This document shows, one piece after another, positions 17,655-28,579 of a stretch of DNA of 64,000 nt (positions are counted from its first letter, which is position 1; each line of letters opens with the position of its first letter). Origin of the DNA: Ischnura elegans (taxonomy: Eukaryota; Arthropoda; Insecta; Odonata; Coenagrionidae); NCBI RefSeq assembly GCF_921293095.1, contig NC_060251.1, positions 91,436,566 to 91,500,565 of the forward strand, written 5' to 3'. The notes under the pieces are model-generated. The model had not been told where the DNA came from, made no database searches, and saw nothing but the letters and a program-made list of their open reading frames with translations. A program made the position numbers and the translations under genes.

Positions 17655-19701
17655 ACTTTTGTGGTAACGCCACTTGTAACCAGAAGCTGCGCACGAACTA
17701 ATTTATCAGAATTGGCCAATGTTTCCAAAGCCTTTAAGGCAGCATTATGCTTCGCCTCTTTCTTGGAACGTCCACTTCCCGTCTCTAAAACAGAACAAGT
17801 TTTAATAGCAACGAAAAGTTTGAGTACTTCATAAGCAATGGATTATCGCCCATACCTCGGACATTTCCTGCTGTCACGACGTACTGAAAGAAAGTATCGT
17901 GTCCAGCACTATCCGTAATGAGCTCATACTGAGGAGTAAATCCCTTTCTCAGCATATACACCCATGTCTCGTATAGCGCAAGGGATGCGTTCCTTGGGGT
18001 CTTTGCGCTATACGAATTTGCGTTATACGAGAGCGTTTTAACATTGGGAAGATAGGGATGCGTTCCTGGTAGCATAGGTCTTCGGTATTGAATTTCCTCT
18101 AAAACATCTATATTCCCATAAAAATCCTTAGAAAACATTATTTATATAAATTTTTATAGTTGAAAACATCTTTAAAGATAGTATGCACGCATTCAAAGAC
18201 TTTTATTCACGTTAAAAAAAATTCTTACGTGCTTTTGAAATTCCCTCCTGTCGTGCGGGTGGGCTAACATCGGCTATCTCAGGGGATCGTAATGCGTTGC
18301 CAGCAGTTGACGATTTTTCAAACTAGTCTAAAAACAACTATTGTGTCACCCAGGCCCTTATGTCGCTCATCGAAATGACAGGAAAATGCTACTTTGAATG
18401 CCATTTCATAGCTAGCGGAGTTTATGAATGATAAATCATTTTAATTTGAAGTCCTTCGAGTCATTAGCAGCTACGTGAAACAGTCTTTAAATGCCTTGAA
18501 ACCTGAACCGGGTTTCCCTTCCCTGAAAATGAATGAACGAGAATGCATTCTTTTCCAAAAGAATATCGTCTCGTCAACACTAAAAACTAGTTGAGGGGAA
18601 AAGGAGCCACTTTCAATCACAGCTTGGAGTTCATCAGAAAATGTTGTGGTGACTGCGCTATCAACACTTGCAGATTCACCTGATATCGCCGCACTGAAAA
18701 TAACTGCTTGCCGTTTAAATTATGGAACCAACCGGAGCTTTCACTAAATATCTCGGAGCGATTACCACTCTCGTCTTTTTGTACTGATTCACTATGAACT
18801 TTCCGTATGTGTAGACCGCTTGGTTGAAGTTGGTGCGGCTGAGGTCACTGATGTTTTAACTTCGTCTTTATTCAGAATAAGGCATCGTGTGTTTAAACTT
18901 CCGCGCAATATCGCTTTGACGCTCTCCATTTTCAAAGCAATTGACCTCTTTCAATTCCTCTTCTAGGTTTATGGTTTTTCTTGATAAATTCTTGATTTTT
19001 CTACACGCATTCCTATTTTTTGCCATATTCTCTTGGTTTTTAGTATGTATGGCTCTATCTAAATCACCTTCTACTGCTGAACTGTATTCCTGAGACGCAG
19101 AAAGCATAGGAGTGCGGGGAGGGAAGGAAGCCATTGTGTTTGAGACTCTATAGCGGACCCTTTATGTGTTGATGCTATTCATGCGCAACTCGGCCACCGC
19201 CCCCGTGAATACCGATGACCTTGAAGGCTGTAGCGTAGACCCTAACCTATGACGGCAAAAATACGTCTCAAACCGTATTGCTTTAAAAAATCTCATTTCC
19301 ACTAGCCCCACGCTTAATTAACGATCTAAATTATTTATTATCATTCTGTTAAGGAGACGAGATAAATTACCTCGGTAGGCCGGCTATCTGGACCCAATGA
19401 CGAGTAATACTTTTGGCCATTGCGCAGCAATGGATTTCGATTAATATATAAACAAAAAAGAAGATTTGAGGCAAGCAATAATATAAATATGCGTAAAATG
19501 ATAGAAATTTCGTGTGTATTTAGCGCAAGTTAACGTTTTATCACGAGAGCGTTTAAGATTTTTGATTAGGCTACACTGCGTTGCAATGTTTCCCCGAGGA
19601 ACGAATTTGCGCTATATCGAAATTGCGCTAATCGAAATTGCGCTATACGAGACATGGGTGTACTCATTCAAAGTTGACATCGGCGTTTTGGCCGTGGCCA
19701 T
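17655..19701 (-). CDS. dsRNA-binding protein (RNAi cofactor/PRKRA/R2D2-like), first exons, coding exon interrupted
   Basis: On the minus strand ATG 19701 begins MATAKTPMSTLNE; the frame resumes at 17956 as MLRKGFTPQYELITDSAGHD and continues QYVVTAGNVR to a donor at 17855 (GAG|GTATGG). The next exon, 17784-17655, joins in phase and reads TGSGRSKKEAKHNAALKALE, ending at GTAAGT. Together this is one dsRNA-binding domain: TPxxxLxEYxxRKGxTPxYE, the central strands, and the GSGRSKKEAK helix start. Between the two parts of the first exon lies a TA-flanked 1.7-kb Tigger-like element; removing it with one TA restores the frame exactly. KTP...L at the start of the domain resembles Loquacious/TARBP2/PRKRA/R2D2 family proteins. 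Later exons are not seen in the window. The copy may be disrupted, heterozygous, or a pseudogene. Confidence 0.62.
17959..19660 (-). mobile_element. decayed Tigger/pogo-like element A (Tc1/mariner superfamily)
   Basis: The ends are CACCCATGTCTCGTATAGCG and its inverse, flanked by TA on both sides (17957-17958, 19661-19662). The end sequence resembles the CAGGCATACCTCG type of Tigger ends. Inside, the minus strand encodes relics of a CENP-B/pogo N-terminal helix-turn-helix (NCFENGERQSDIARKFKH at 18868-19134) and later transposase pieces broken by many stops. A second copy lies at about 51.8-54.9 kb in the opposite orientation. It cannot be autonomous. Confidence 0.8.
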
Positions 19702-19719
19702 GATGTACCGGTTTACGCC

Positions 19720-20130
19720 CCAATTCTAAGGGAGTGTTTCTACCTAATACACACAAAATAAAGGGCATGAGAGTTAACCAATTCACTACAACCATAAACA
19801 CGTGAGATGACTTATTACATACCTCTTAAATTATTCAGCACAATACACTTGTCACGACACACAGTTAACCACCAGCCCCGATACCGAGCGCGTTCCGAGA
19901 TTCACTGGCAGTACTGCCGGTGCTGCCAAACCGTTCCGAAATCAAATGGCAGTACGGGCAAGGGGGCGACAGAACTGCGATATATCGTATAGAAAACCTC
20001 TTTCGATTCGATTTTTCCGGAGCCCCAGTGGTCCAACAGCCTACCCAACATAGAGGCGCTGGTGTAGCCTGTTTTTCTGTGCAGTAATGAACTGGGGGCT
20101 GCCATATTGAATCTCGATGTAAACAAACGT
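19720..20130 (-). promoter_or_regulatory. probable 5' region of the dsRNA-binding protein gene
   Basis: A CpG-containing, locally GC-richer patch (about 19870-20110) lies just upstream of ATG 19701 on the minus strand and contrasts with AT-rich surroundings. No defined TATA or initiator was identified; this is inferred from position and composition. Confidence 0.3.
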
Positions 20131-21344
20131 GATATTGAGGCTTATTGATAGTCATTAGTGTTAATTGCAGACTTTTTTTATTGCTTATAGTGTCCCTTAC
20201 GATTTTGGAATGTGCTCGATGAAGGATACGAGTCTCAATGATCTTGGTTATTGCAAAATTGCATGGGTATGAAATGTATTTGGTGATGAAAATGTGAGTA
20301 ATTCTGTTTCCTTCATTATTCCATTTTGATTTCAACCTGTGATTAGCTAACCTTTTCTCATGTTTTCAAAATTTTATGGTGTCTTGTATTCCTTATATTT
20401 CAATATGTTTTTCATTGTACTTGCAGTTTTTCTAGTGTTCAAACTACTCATTTATCGCTAGTGCTATGCTTTCGTTTGTTTAATGCTAATCATTTTGTTG
20501 GTTATGTATGTAATTTGCTATTTCAACTCTGTCCTTTCAACTGTTTAATTGTCATTATTCATTAAGTGTTCTACGATGTTTACATTTCTTAAAACTTTAA
20601 TCTCTTTCATTTTGAAGTAAGAACTTAATTTCTACTACATTGGTATAAAATATTCTTCACTTTTCTCGTTTTCTACTTTTGGAATACTTTCTTTCGTATA
20701 AGTGATTGATATTAACTTATAAGAACCTTTCATTTTAAGACTCCTCTGCCAAGATATGTTGCATATCTTAATGGGTACTCATCATGAACAACTTCCTACG
20801 AAATAATGTCCTCCTTTCATAATTAAATAATTATCTTCCATGAAATGATATCCAAACTTGCATGCTTATTTCTAGTGAAGTATTGTTATGGTCTATGGTT
20901 TCAGGATTAGCATTGTTTTCCCTGTACCAGAGCTATTGCAAGATACATCTACCTCAAGGAAAATTGGGTCACCCTCTTTGTCTATAACTGTGGAGTGTTT
21001 ACTTAAGTAATGGAATCTTTCTCCTATTACGCAAAGGCTGCTCATCTCATGTTGTCATTGATATTTGTTGCTTGTGCATCTCATGTGCTTGTAGAATGGT
21101 TAACTTTCTCAGATTTCATCTCTAGTATGTCATATTGAAATTGTTATTGTTGTATTTCTTTTGCCAGTTATTGTATCAATAAATACTAATGTCCACTGAA
21201 GTAAGTTTCCGAGATCATTATTCTTACCAACCACCAGATCGCCAGTTGACTTTGTACATTAATCTTGTATTATGGTTACTGCTTTAGTAACCTGGGGAAG
21301 TTCTTCAGGAAGATTTTCCTACATTCACTGCTTTTAAGTTTCTC
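20131..21344. other. no feature recognised
   Basis: AT-rich sequence without long ORFs, paired repeats or convincing exons by eye; probably intergenic or old repeat sequence. Confidence 0.5.
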
Positions 21345-24045
21345 GCAATAGGGAACTTGCATATATTTCAGATATAATCAATAGCCCCAAAATTATATAA
21401 AAATATATGTTTGCATACCTCGGTGAAAGTTTTTTTATTATTTTATGACGTGGTTTACGTCATTTAATGCATCAAAGTTCACGAGAATTTTCAAATGCAA
21501 GTGAGAAGCGAAAACGCCCGATGATTGGCTGGTAGAAAAGTGACGTCATAGTTCAGTACGAGGAGAGACGGCGGCACGGCCATAGTATAGGTTGCATACT
21601 TATACATGCGACGGCGTGGTTATGATTCATTTATTGAAGTGCAGACGTATCGCAGTTGTTCATTGTGACTTCAGGGCTATTATTTGATCTATTTCTCATC
21701 CATTGAAAGCGATAGATTGCGTAAAGATGAAGGCATATGGTTATATTCTTAGGCTGATCCTAGCAAGCTTCCTGTTACTGATTCCATCACGATAACAGGG
21801 TATTTTAGTGAAAATGTAGACTTCGTCGGCTCGGAAAGTCGATGCCGAGAAATGGAAAGATAGCTGATGAGCATCTGTAATGTTTTATAGTTCATAACAA
21901 AGTGAGACTTGCGTATAATATTGGCGAAAGCGTATACTCATGTGAAATGTGTATTCTTTTGGCAGTCCGGTAGAGTCTTATGGTGAACTTATTTCCACCT
22001 CGAAGCTGTCGATGATACTTTCAACTTAAAAATACCTTGTCTGGAGGGCGACAGGAAGCTCTGAGGAGGCCAGACTATTAATTTTTCAATTTAGTAGCGA
22101 TAATATAGACGAACTTCCAACACAATCTACCATCTTGTGACTAAAAACCCCGAAGCCACTTCCTATTCTGCAGAAAGAATCGGTCAATCGCACTTCGATC
22201 AATATAATAAATACAACGTCTTCAGGTGTTCATGAGTTACTTTTGAAATGAAATACTTCCTAAATTAGCATTAAAATGTACATGTTTTCCAAACAGAGTC
22301 TTTAATACATTTTGGGAGTTTTCTCACGATATATCTGAAACCTTCTCTAAAGGCGAGCTCATCGTCATTGCAATCGGTTGTCACTTAAAAATTCCGTATC
22401 GGAAATCCTAGAGGGATGACTTTCGACGATGACCGTGATCACCTGCACTCTCACTATCATTGGAACCCGTGGTGAAAATATCATCCCAATCCAATTTCTA
22501 TTTGGTTTTAACTGGGGAAAGAGCAACATAGAACTGCACATTCTTTGGGCAACTTTGGGTTTGACTTTCCCTCAAACACACCATTTCCCCTGTGGTGCAC
22601 ATCAGTCCTATCTTTATACGATGGCCTGACAACCTTTAAATGGATCCTTGGTTTATCCTGACAACCAACTAAATGGAAATTGCTGATCCACACATGTCCA
22701 TTCTTATCTCCATAGTTTCCAAATCAAAGGCCGCGGAACATATGTTAAAAAAAAAAGTTGAGTCACAAGAGGTATATTCCTCTTGTGACTCAACTTTTTT
22801 TTGAAAAGCAAGCAACGGCGTAGAATAAAATCAAAGAATGCTGCGATTCATTTTTTGTGACCACCTCTGGATTCCATTCTTTTTCCATCTACAACTTTCT
22901 TTATTTTTCGGGGTAAACTATGGGACAAGATAATGTTTAAATATTTTCATTAATTTATAACAAAATATAAGTTCGAAAAATACCCAAAAGCCATTTTATT
23001 AATCCGCACTGATGAGTGTAAATTAATGTGGAAGATGAATGCTGTAGACGTAGTAGTTTTCCTAAGGTTGAGTTGCAAAGTTCATGAAGTTGACAAAACG
23101 GCTAATTTTTCGGTGCGCGGAGTCATTTATTGCACTGACCGTGTCTACATTTTTCAATTTTTTTGTAATAAAATAAATCAGAATTTAGGATAAATTTCCT
23201 TTAAAATGACGTATAGTTCATTATTATAGCATGAAGTGAAGCCAGGATATAAATTTGCAAAGTACAGCGGCGCATCATTTTGACGCCGACAGTAGAAGAA
23301 AACGCTGTCTTCTTGGCTGGCACTCGAATGCATGAGGATCAACGTTGCTCTATATTTTCATATTTCCTCCCTTGATTTTAAACATCATGGAATTTTCTAT
23401 GTCCTTCCGTAACTGAAATTGAACAAGTGCCTTAATAATTTGAGTCCATCGTAACCATCGATAAACACCTATCTCGATTTTTGTTCGGAAGTTGAGTTTT
23501 TATTCTACGGCGGCCGAATTATCGAAAAATCTCAGTTTCAAGTTATTCAGTCAATGAAATATGGAAATATTATTTATATTAAAGTTATCTTCGCTCACAT
23601 AGCACACGGGTTTATCATTCCGTTTATTATACTCTTATTTTTCCGTAACGCTCATCCCGACAGACGGCATGCATCGAGGCTTTTCTTCTAATTTCCTCCG
23701 TGGGAATGCAGACGAAAATTTTTTTCTGGGGTGTTATTGCACAGAGAAATAATGCACCACTTGTAATTTTTCCTTATTTCACCCATGTTCTCCTTTAAAC
23801 GCAACGTGGCTCTTCCAAACCTGCAGTTACTGGGCTTGGATCTTGGACTCGTACTGAACTATGACGTCACAGCCAAAGATTAGTGGGGGCGGTATTTTTT
23901 AGCCCGCGAAACTCGGGCGACTTTTGGGAGTCATTTTCTAGGGTATAAACTGAATTTTAAGCGGAAAAAAGTATATTGCTGTACCAAGTGTTTACTGTAG
24001 TATATCAGCATACTGTTTATAAAAAGTATGCAATTTCCCTATTGC
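21345..24045. mobile_element. degenerate element with long (~220 bp) terminal inverted repeats
   Basis: GCAATAGGGAACTTGCATA at 21345 is inverted as TATGCAATTTCCCTATTGC ending at 24045. Further in, GTGACGTCATAGTTCAGTAC at about 21540 reappears inverted at about 23850-23870. The arms are diverged but collinear. No transposase was recognised between them, so this is probably an old non-autonomous element of about 2.7 kb. No target duplication could be assigned. Confidence 0.55.
22749..22802. repeat. perfect 24-bp-arm hairpin
   Basis: Arms 22749-22772 and 22779-22802 are exact inverse complements (AAAAAAAAGTTGAGTCACAA plus GAGG), separated by a 6-nt loop TATATT. It contains a TGAGTCA motif (AP-1-like) in each arm. 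It lies within the larger inverted-repeat element. Confidence 0.9.
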
Positions 24046-26290
24046 AGTATCATTATTAGGCCTGAATAGCACGCTCTATCGTGACGCGTAAAAAAAATTG
24101 AAACACGCGCCGAGATGTGCATTCAAACTTCGCGGCAGCATTAGACCACTGGCATAGATGGCACTGGTGTATCAAAACCTATACGCATTATCCTTATGGG
24201 TATGTCGCCCCCTTGGTACAGGGGCACGGGGGCCTTCACAGTTCGGCGGTTCGGCGTTGCGCAGAGTCCTCTGGATGGCAGTTCTCTACACTACTCCCTC
24301 ATAGGGTCGAGTCGTTCCATACACTTCCACTATGGGAATTGAGACGTCCGCCATTTTAGTTCTTCCGTCTCTATAGAGTCTTATGGGGGAAAGTGATATA
24401 ATGCCAGTTTTTTCATAAATACGCGATTCCGGTCGCATTTTCGGTAATTATAATATATTCAGTCTTGAGGTACTAGGAACACTTTACTATCAATTTGTAA
24501 ATTTTAAATCGTGAAAAATAACAAATATTCGCGCTTCAGTTAAGTTTTGATTCTTTTCACAGGATGTTTTTCTAGATATGAAACTCTCATATTTATGTCT
24601 GAAACAGGGTAAATTGTTTCCAAAAGTACAATTACTGCTCCCAGGGCTACTATATAGCGTTTTGTTCTCGTCAAAGGAATAATTTCAGATTTTGAAAAGT
24701 ACAATATCAGCTGAGAGAGAATTGTTATCTTCAGATCGGAAGAGATTTCGCATGTACTATCTGAGTTAACTTCCATGAAAACAGCGCAATGGATATTATA
24801 CGAGGAATTTAAGGACAAGTCTGGTCAATTCTTAGTGCCGAAAAATCGGAAATATTATCCTACCTCAAAATTAGACAAGAAAAACTAAATAAGTCACAAG
24901 CTGTCATGCAGTTTATGTACTTTTCACGAGAGTTGCAGATCATAAAAGATATCATCAAAGGAGGTATATAAAAGAAAAAAATCACATTTTTCCAAAGTCT
25001 ATAATGTACACACACCACAAATGTTACATTTTAAGATTTCCAGAATGATTTAACAATTCCATTGAAACTAAGATTATTTACATAATGCAAAATAAAAAAT
25101 AAATGTTAAGTGCACAAGATGTAACATTTCTATTAAAATGGATTCAAATTAGTTGGAGAGAATGATGAATAGGTGATGACAGCTGCCACACATCTTGCAT
25201 TCTTCTCAATGTTGCTATGTTCCTTTACCACCAATGACATTGACTACTCGAGTATATGAACCTGTAATTAAAAATATAAATAAAATTTCGTTAACTACAC
25301 CAAAAGCATTAATTCACAAGTAATTTTAATGAACAGCATCTCAGTGATACATCAAATTCTCACAATCAACAGTCATGATAAAGTTCTATAATGTGTTAAT
25401 GTTTATTAAACTTGCAATCACTTAAGTTTCTATATCATATTTCATGGTTTGAGCAATAGGAAATTAATAAATTAAATTTCAATTGGCAGACAACTTTCGG
25501 GAAATTAATTCTATTACCAAGATGGCAATCTTCCTGTCAGCATACAAAATTATAAAAAGGAATAATATGACATTAACATTCCACAACACTGTTACTCAGT
25601 GGCATAACTACGGGGGGAGGAAGGGAAAGATCCCTCCCCAAAGCCTCAGAGAAATAAAAAAATTATTTATAATTATTTTATATATTGAACTGCATCGACT
25701 AAAAGTTAAATCTTTAGTGCCAAAATGATTTCAAATGTATTTCCAGGAATGTTATTCTTCAAAAATTTTCTTGGACTGATTCGCTGTCTGATGGGGGGAG
25801 GGGGGGTGCCACCCCAGGCCATCCTATCCTTCCCAAAGCATATTCCTAGTTAATTTCATGAACATAATAACATTTCATACATACTAATTTCCTCTGCAAA
25901 AATAAGGGGGTACTTCGTAACTGGAACTTTAAAACTTGACTGAAGGATAAAAAGCAGTGGCTTCATAGTATGTGGTTTACAATATCATTGATTAAAAGAT
26001 TCAACCATGTTGCAATGACCTATTGCAAAATTATTTTAACCATATGCTGAAGTAGAAAATTGAAAGTAAGAATTACAACTCTACAGCATGCTTAAAACAC
26101 TCTGTTGTACTTCAACCATACAGTATAGTAGGCCCTTATAATGTATTCTACTGAAGACAAAATGATTCTTTGGTGTTCTATACAACAAATACGAGAACTA
26201 AACAAGAAACCCAAAAATTACATTTAAATATGAATTATCTTCTGCATGTTTATCGATGAAGCCATAATATCTTTGGAAAAGAATGACGCC
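24046..26290. other. no gene recognised; repeat fragments
   Basis: AT-rich. At about 25595 CAGTGGCATAACTACGGGGG resembles the CAGTGGCGTAAC start of common animal MITEs, and C/G-rich runs at 25790-25830 may belong to its other end. A locally GC-richer piece at about 24180-24350 has no clear coding evidence. Confidence 0.4.
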
Positions 26291-27080
26291 AATCTTTATC
26301 TTTATTCATCCACGGCGAGGATTGGCCCTCGCGGATGCTGTATACAACACATTTATGAAAACATTCAATACAACGAAACATACAAAACATGTACATTGGA
26401 TTAAAACATTAGAAACACATACATTACAAAGATTACATTTAAATTTACATTTAAAATAAAAGAGAAGAAAAGTCCAGCTCAAAATACTCCTGAATTGAGT
26501 ACAGTGGATAATGAGGAACTTGCATGGGTCGTAGATTGCCCTAAAAACTATTTTGAATAAGTCAAATGGATACATAAGCTCGCGAAAATACCTTCAGTTT
26601 CTCCATTCAACATCAAAAGAAATAAAAAAATTGCATTTAAAGTCGAGAAAAATTTCTCTGAGCCGACCACTGCGCGAAGACACCCGAGCGTTGCCGAGGC
26701 CAGGCGTGACGTCATAGGTGCCTAAACAACCGTAGGGAGTAGGGAAATACGCTGAGCGCATGGTGTAAAATTTGTTTTCAGGGAGTATTTAGCCGCTCAT
26801 CGTCACTTTATTTTGTTCTGTTATTCTTAGGCAAGTTTTCCTATTGCTATTGTGCCTAGATTATTACTTGGGATATTAATAATGCGGCATCGGGATGATG
26901 AAGTACAAGCGTTTCACTTCGTATGTTTTAGTGATAAGAAAAATGGATGATAACGTTGCCACTCGTTCGAATAGTACACCTGAAATTCATCTACGTCTAC
27001 ATAATACCTCGCAAGCCGCCTAAAAGGCGTGTGGCATGGGGTGTTAGGACACCAGCCTTTTTTTAGGACACCAAAAATTG
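26290..27080. repeat. SINE/LINE-tail-like fragments
   Basis: TACATAATACCTCGCAAGCC followed by a GCC..GGCGTGTGGCATGG stretch (26999-27040) resembles a very abundant insect retroelement tail (CTCCGCAAGCCACC...GGTGTGTGGC type) known from Orthoptera and related orders. The stretch beginning at 26290 (CATCCACGGCGAGGATTGGC) also looks like a dispersed repeat. Boundaries cannot be set without a library search. Confidence 0.4.
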
Positions 27081-28568
27081 ATGCCACGACCCTCATGGAA
27101 TTTGTTAAGACAAATTATTGCTATACGTCGGCGGCAAATCGAGTTGTAAAAGAAACTTGTAGTACTGGAGGATAACGATCGTAAGCTGTGCTGTTGACAT
27201 TAGAGTAAGCTGTGCTGTTGAATTTGGCAACACCGAATTAACGGAGAAGGTAGTCCTATCCGTCCTACGGTACGAATTCACAGCAAAACAGTCTGCACAC
27301 AATCCACATGTGAGATCGCGAATCGGTTCCGCTGCCAACACACACACAAGCTATAACCTATTTCAATAATATAGGTAAATCCATAAACAATATACTAGCA
27401 TATACCATAAAAATATAGTGGGAAATAGACAAATACTCTTATCAAAAACTGGATGTCACTGTCACATTCTTATATTCATCATGTACAACTTACAATAACA
27501 GAACTCGTTATGATGAAAACAACTATTTATTCACTGATTTAAACCCTTAAATTAGCCCACACAAGTGACACAGGTGACTTTTCTCACTACTATTCGTTGA
27601 AATAATGGAATAACTAACTTCACTCACAGTTTTTATTTCAATAGCGTGATCGTGAAATGCCATATCTACGATGAACAACGGAGATTAGCGCGCCACTGAC
27701 AATTTTTACACTACTGTTAGACATTTATCGATAGCGTAATAGCACTTTTTACAGTTCAATCACGATGGAACACTGATAACTCTTGGCCGATATTTTTCAA
27801 CCTTGTCAAACTTTGTGCATTACAACCACTGGCACTGTGATTATTAGTAGTAGCTTAACGGGAGATGTCACGTTGAAAATAACACTATTTTGGCACAAAA
27901 ATGTTCCTAGATGTCTCCAATCAGCGAGCAAAAGTTGCATTGACTGGAATTCACCTCATAATACAAGCACATACAGTCCTAAACGACGAATTCTCCGGTA
28001 CCTACGAATAAACGGATGAAGTTATTGTATATAAAAGCTAAGCGGACATTAGTAAACATCAAAATCGTTCTAATTACATACTTAAATGAATTATATGCCG
28101 TCGATAACATCAACTTACAATTAACGTATCCCCCTTCCAATGGCCGTGGCTCAGACTCCTACAACGATGTTATTTAGGTATTATAAAATTTTTGGTTTAA
28201 CTGCTCCAGTTTTATATTTATGCCCTTACTCAGATATTAATATTATAAATAATGCAAAATATGAGGGCTTCCAAGCCTCTATCGTCGGATATTTATCTTT
28301 AAATATAAAATAATCAACACGTCTAACAAACGAAGCTCTCACAACTGCTGGCAACTATTACAAACAATCACAACAATAGCTTCGCGTGATGTTTAAGCAC
28401 CTTTGACGTCATCGAGGCTTCGTCGGCAGTGGCTTGGGGGGTGAGGGAGTTTTTCCCGCGCTTTAAAATTCGTTATATTTATCATTAAATATCTCGCGAA
28501 GGAAAACTCAGAATTACATGCGGTTTTCTTTGTTGTATTCAGAAAATAATTTTCTGTCCACCTGTGAA
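27081..28568. other. no feature recognised
   Basis: AT-rich sequence with short ORFs only and a small direct repeat (GTAAGCTGTGCTGTTGA at about 27180 and 27206). Nothing else supported. Confidence 0.5.
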
Positions 28569-28579
28569 ATAAAAAAAAT

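Noticed and set aside
18868-19134. 88-residue minus-strand ORF as a host regulatory protein
   Set aside because: It matches a decayed pogo N-terminal helix-turn-helix and lies inside Tigger A.
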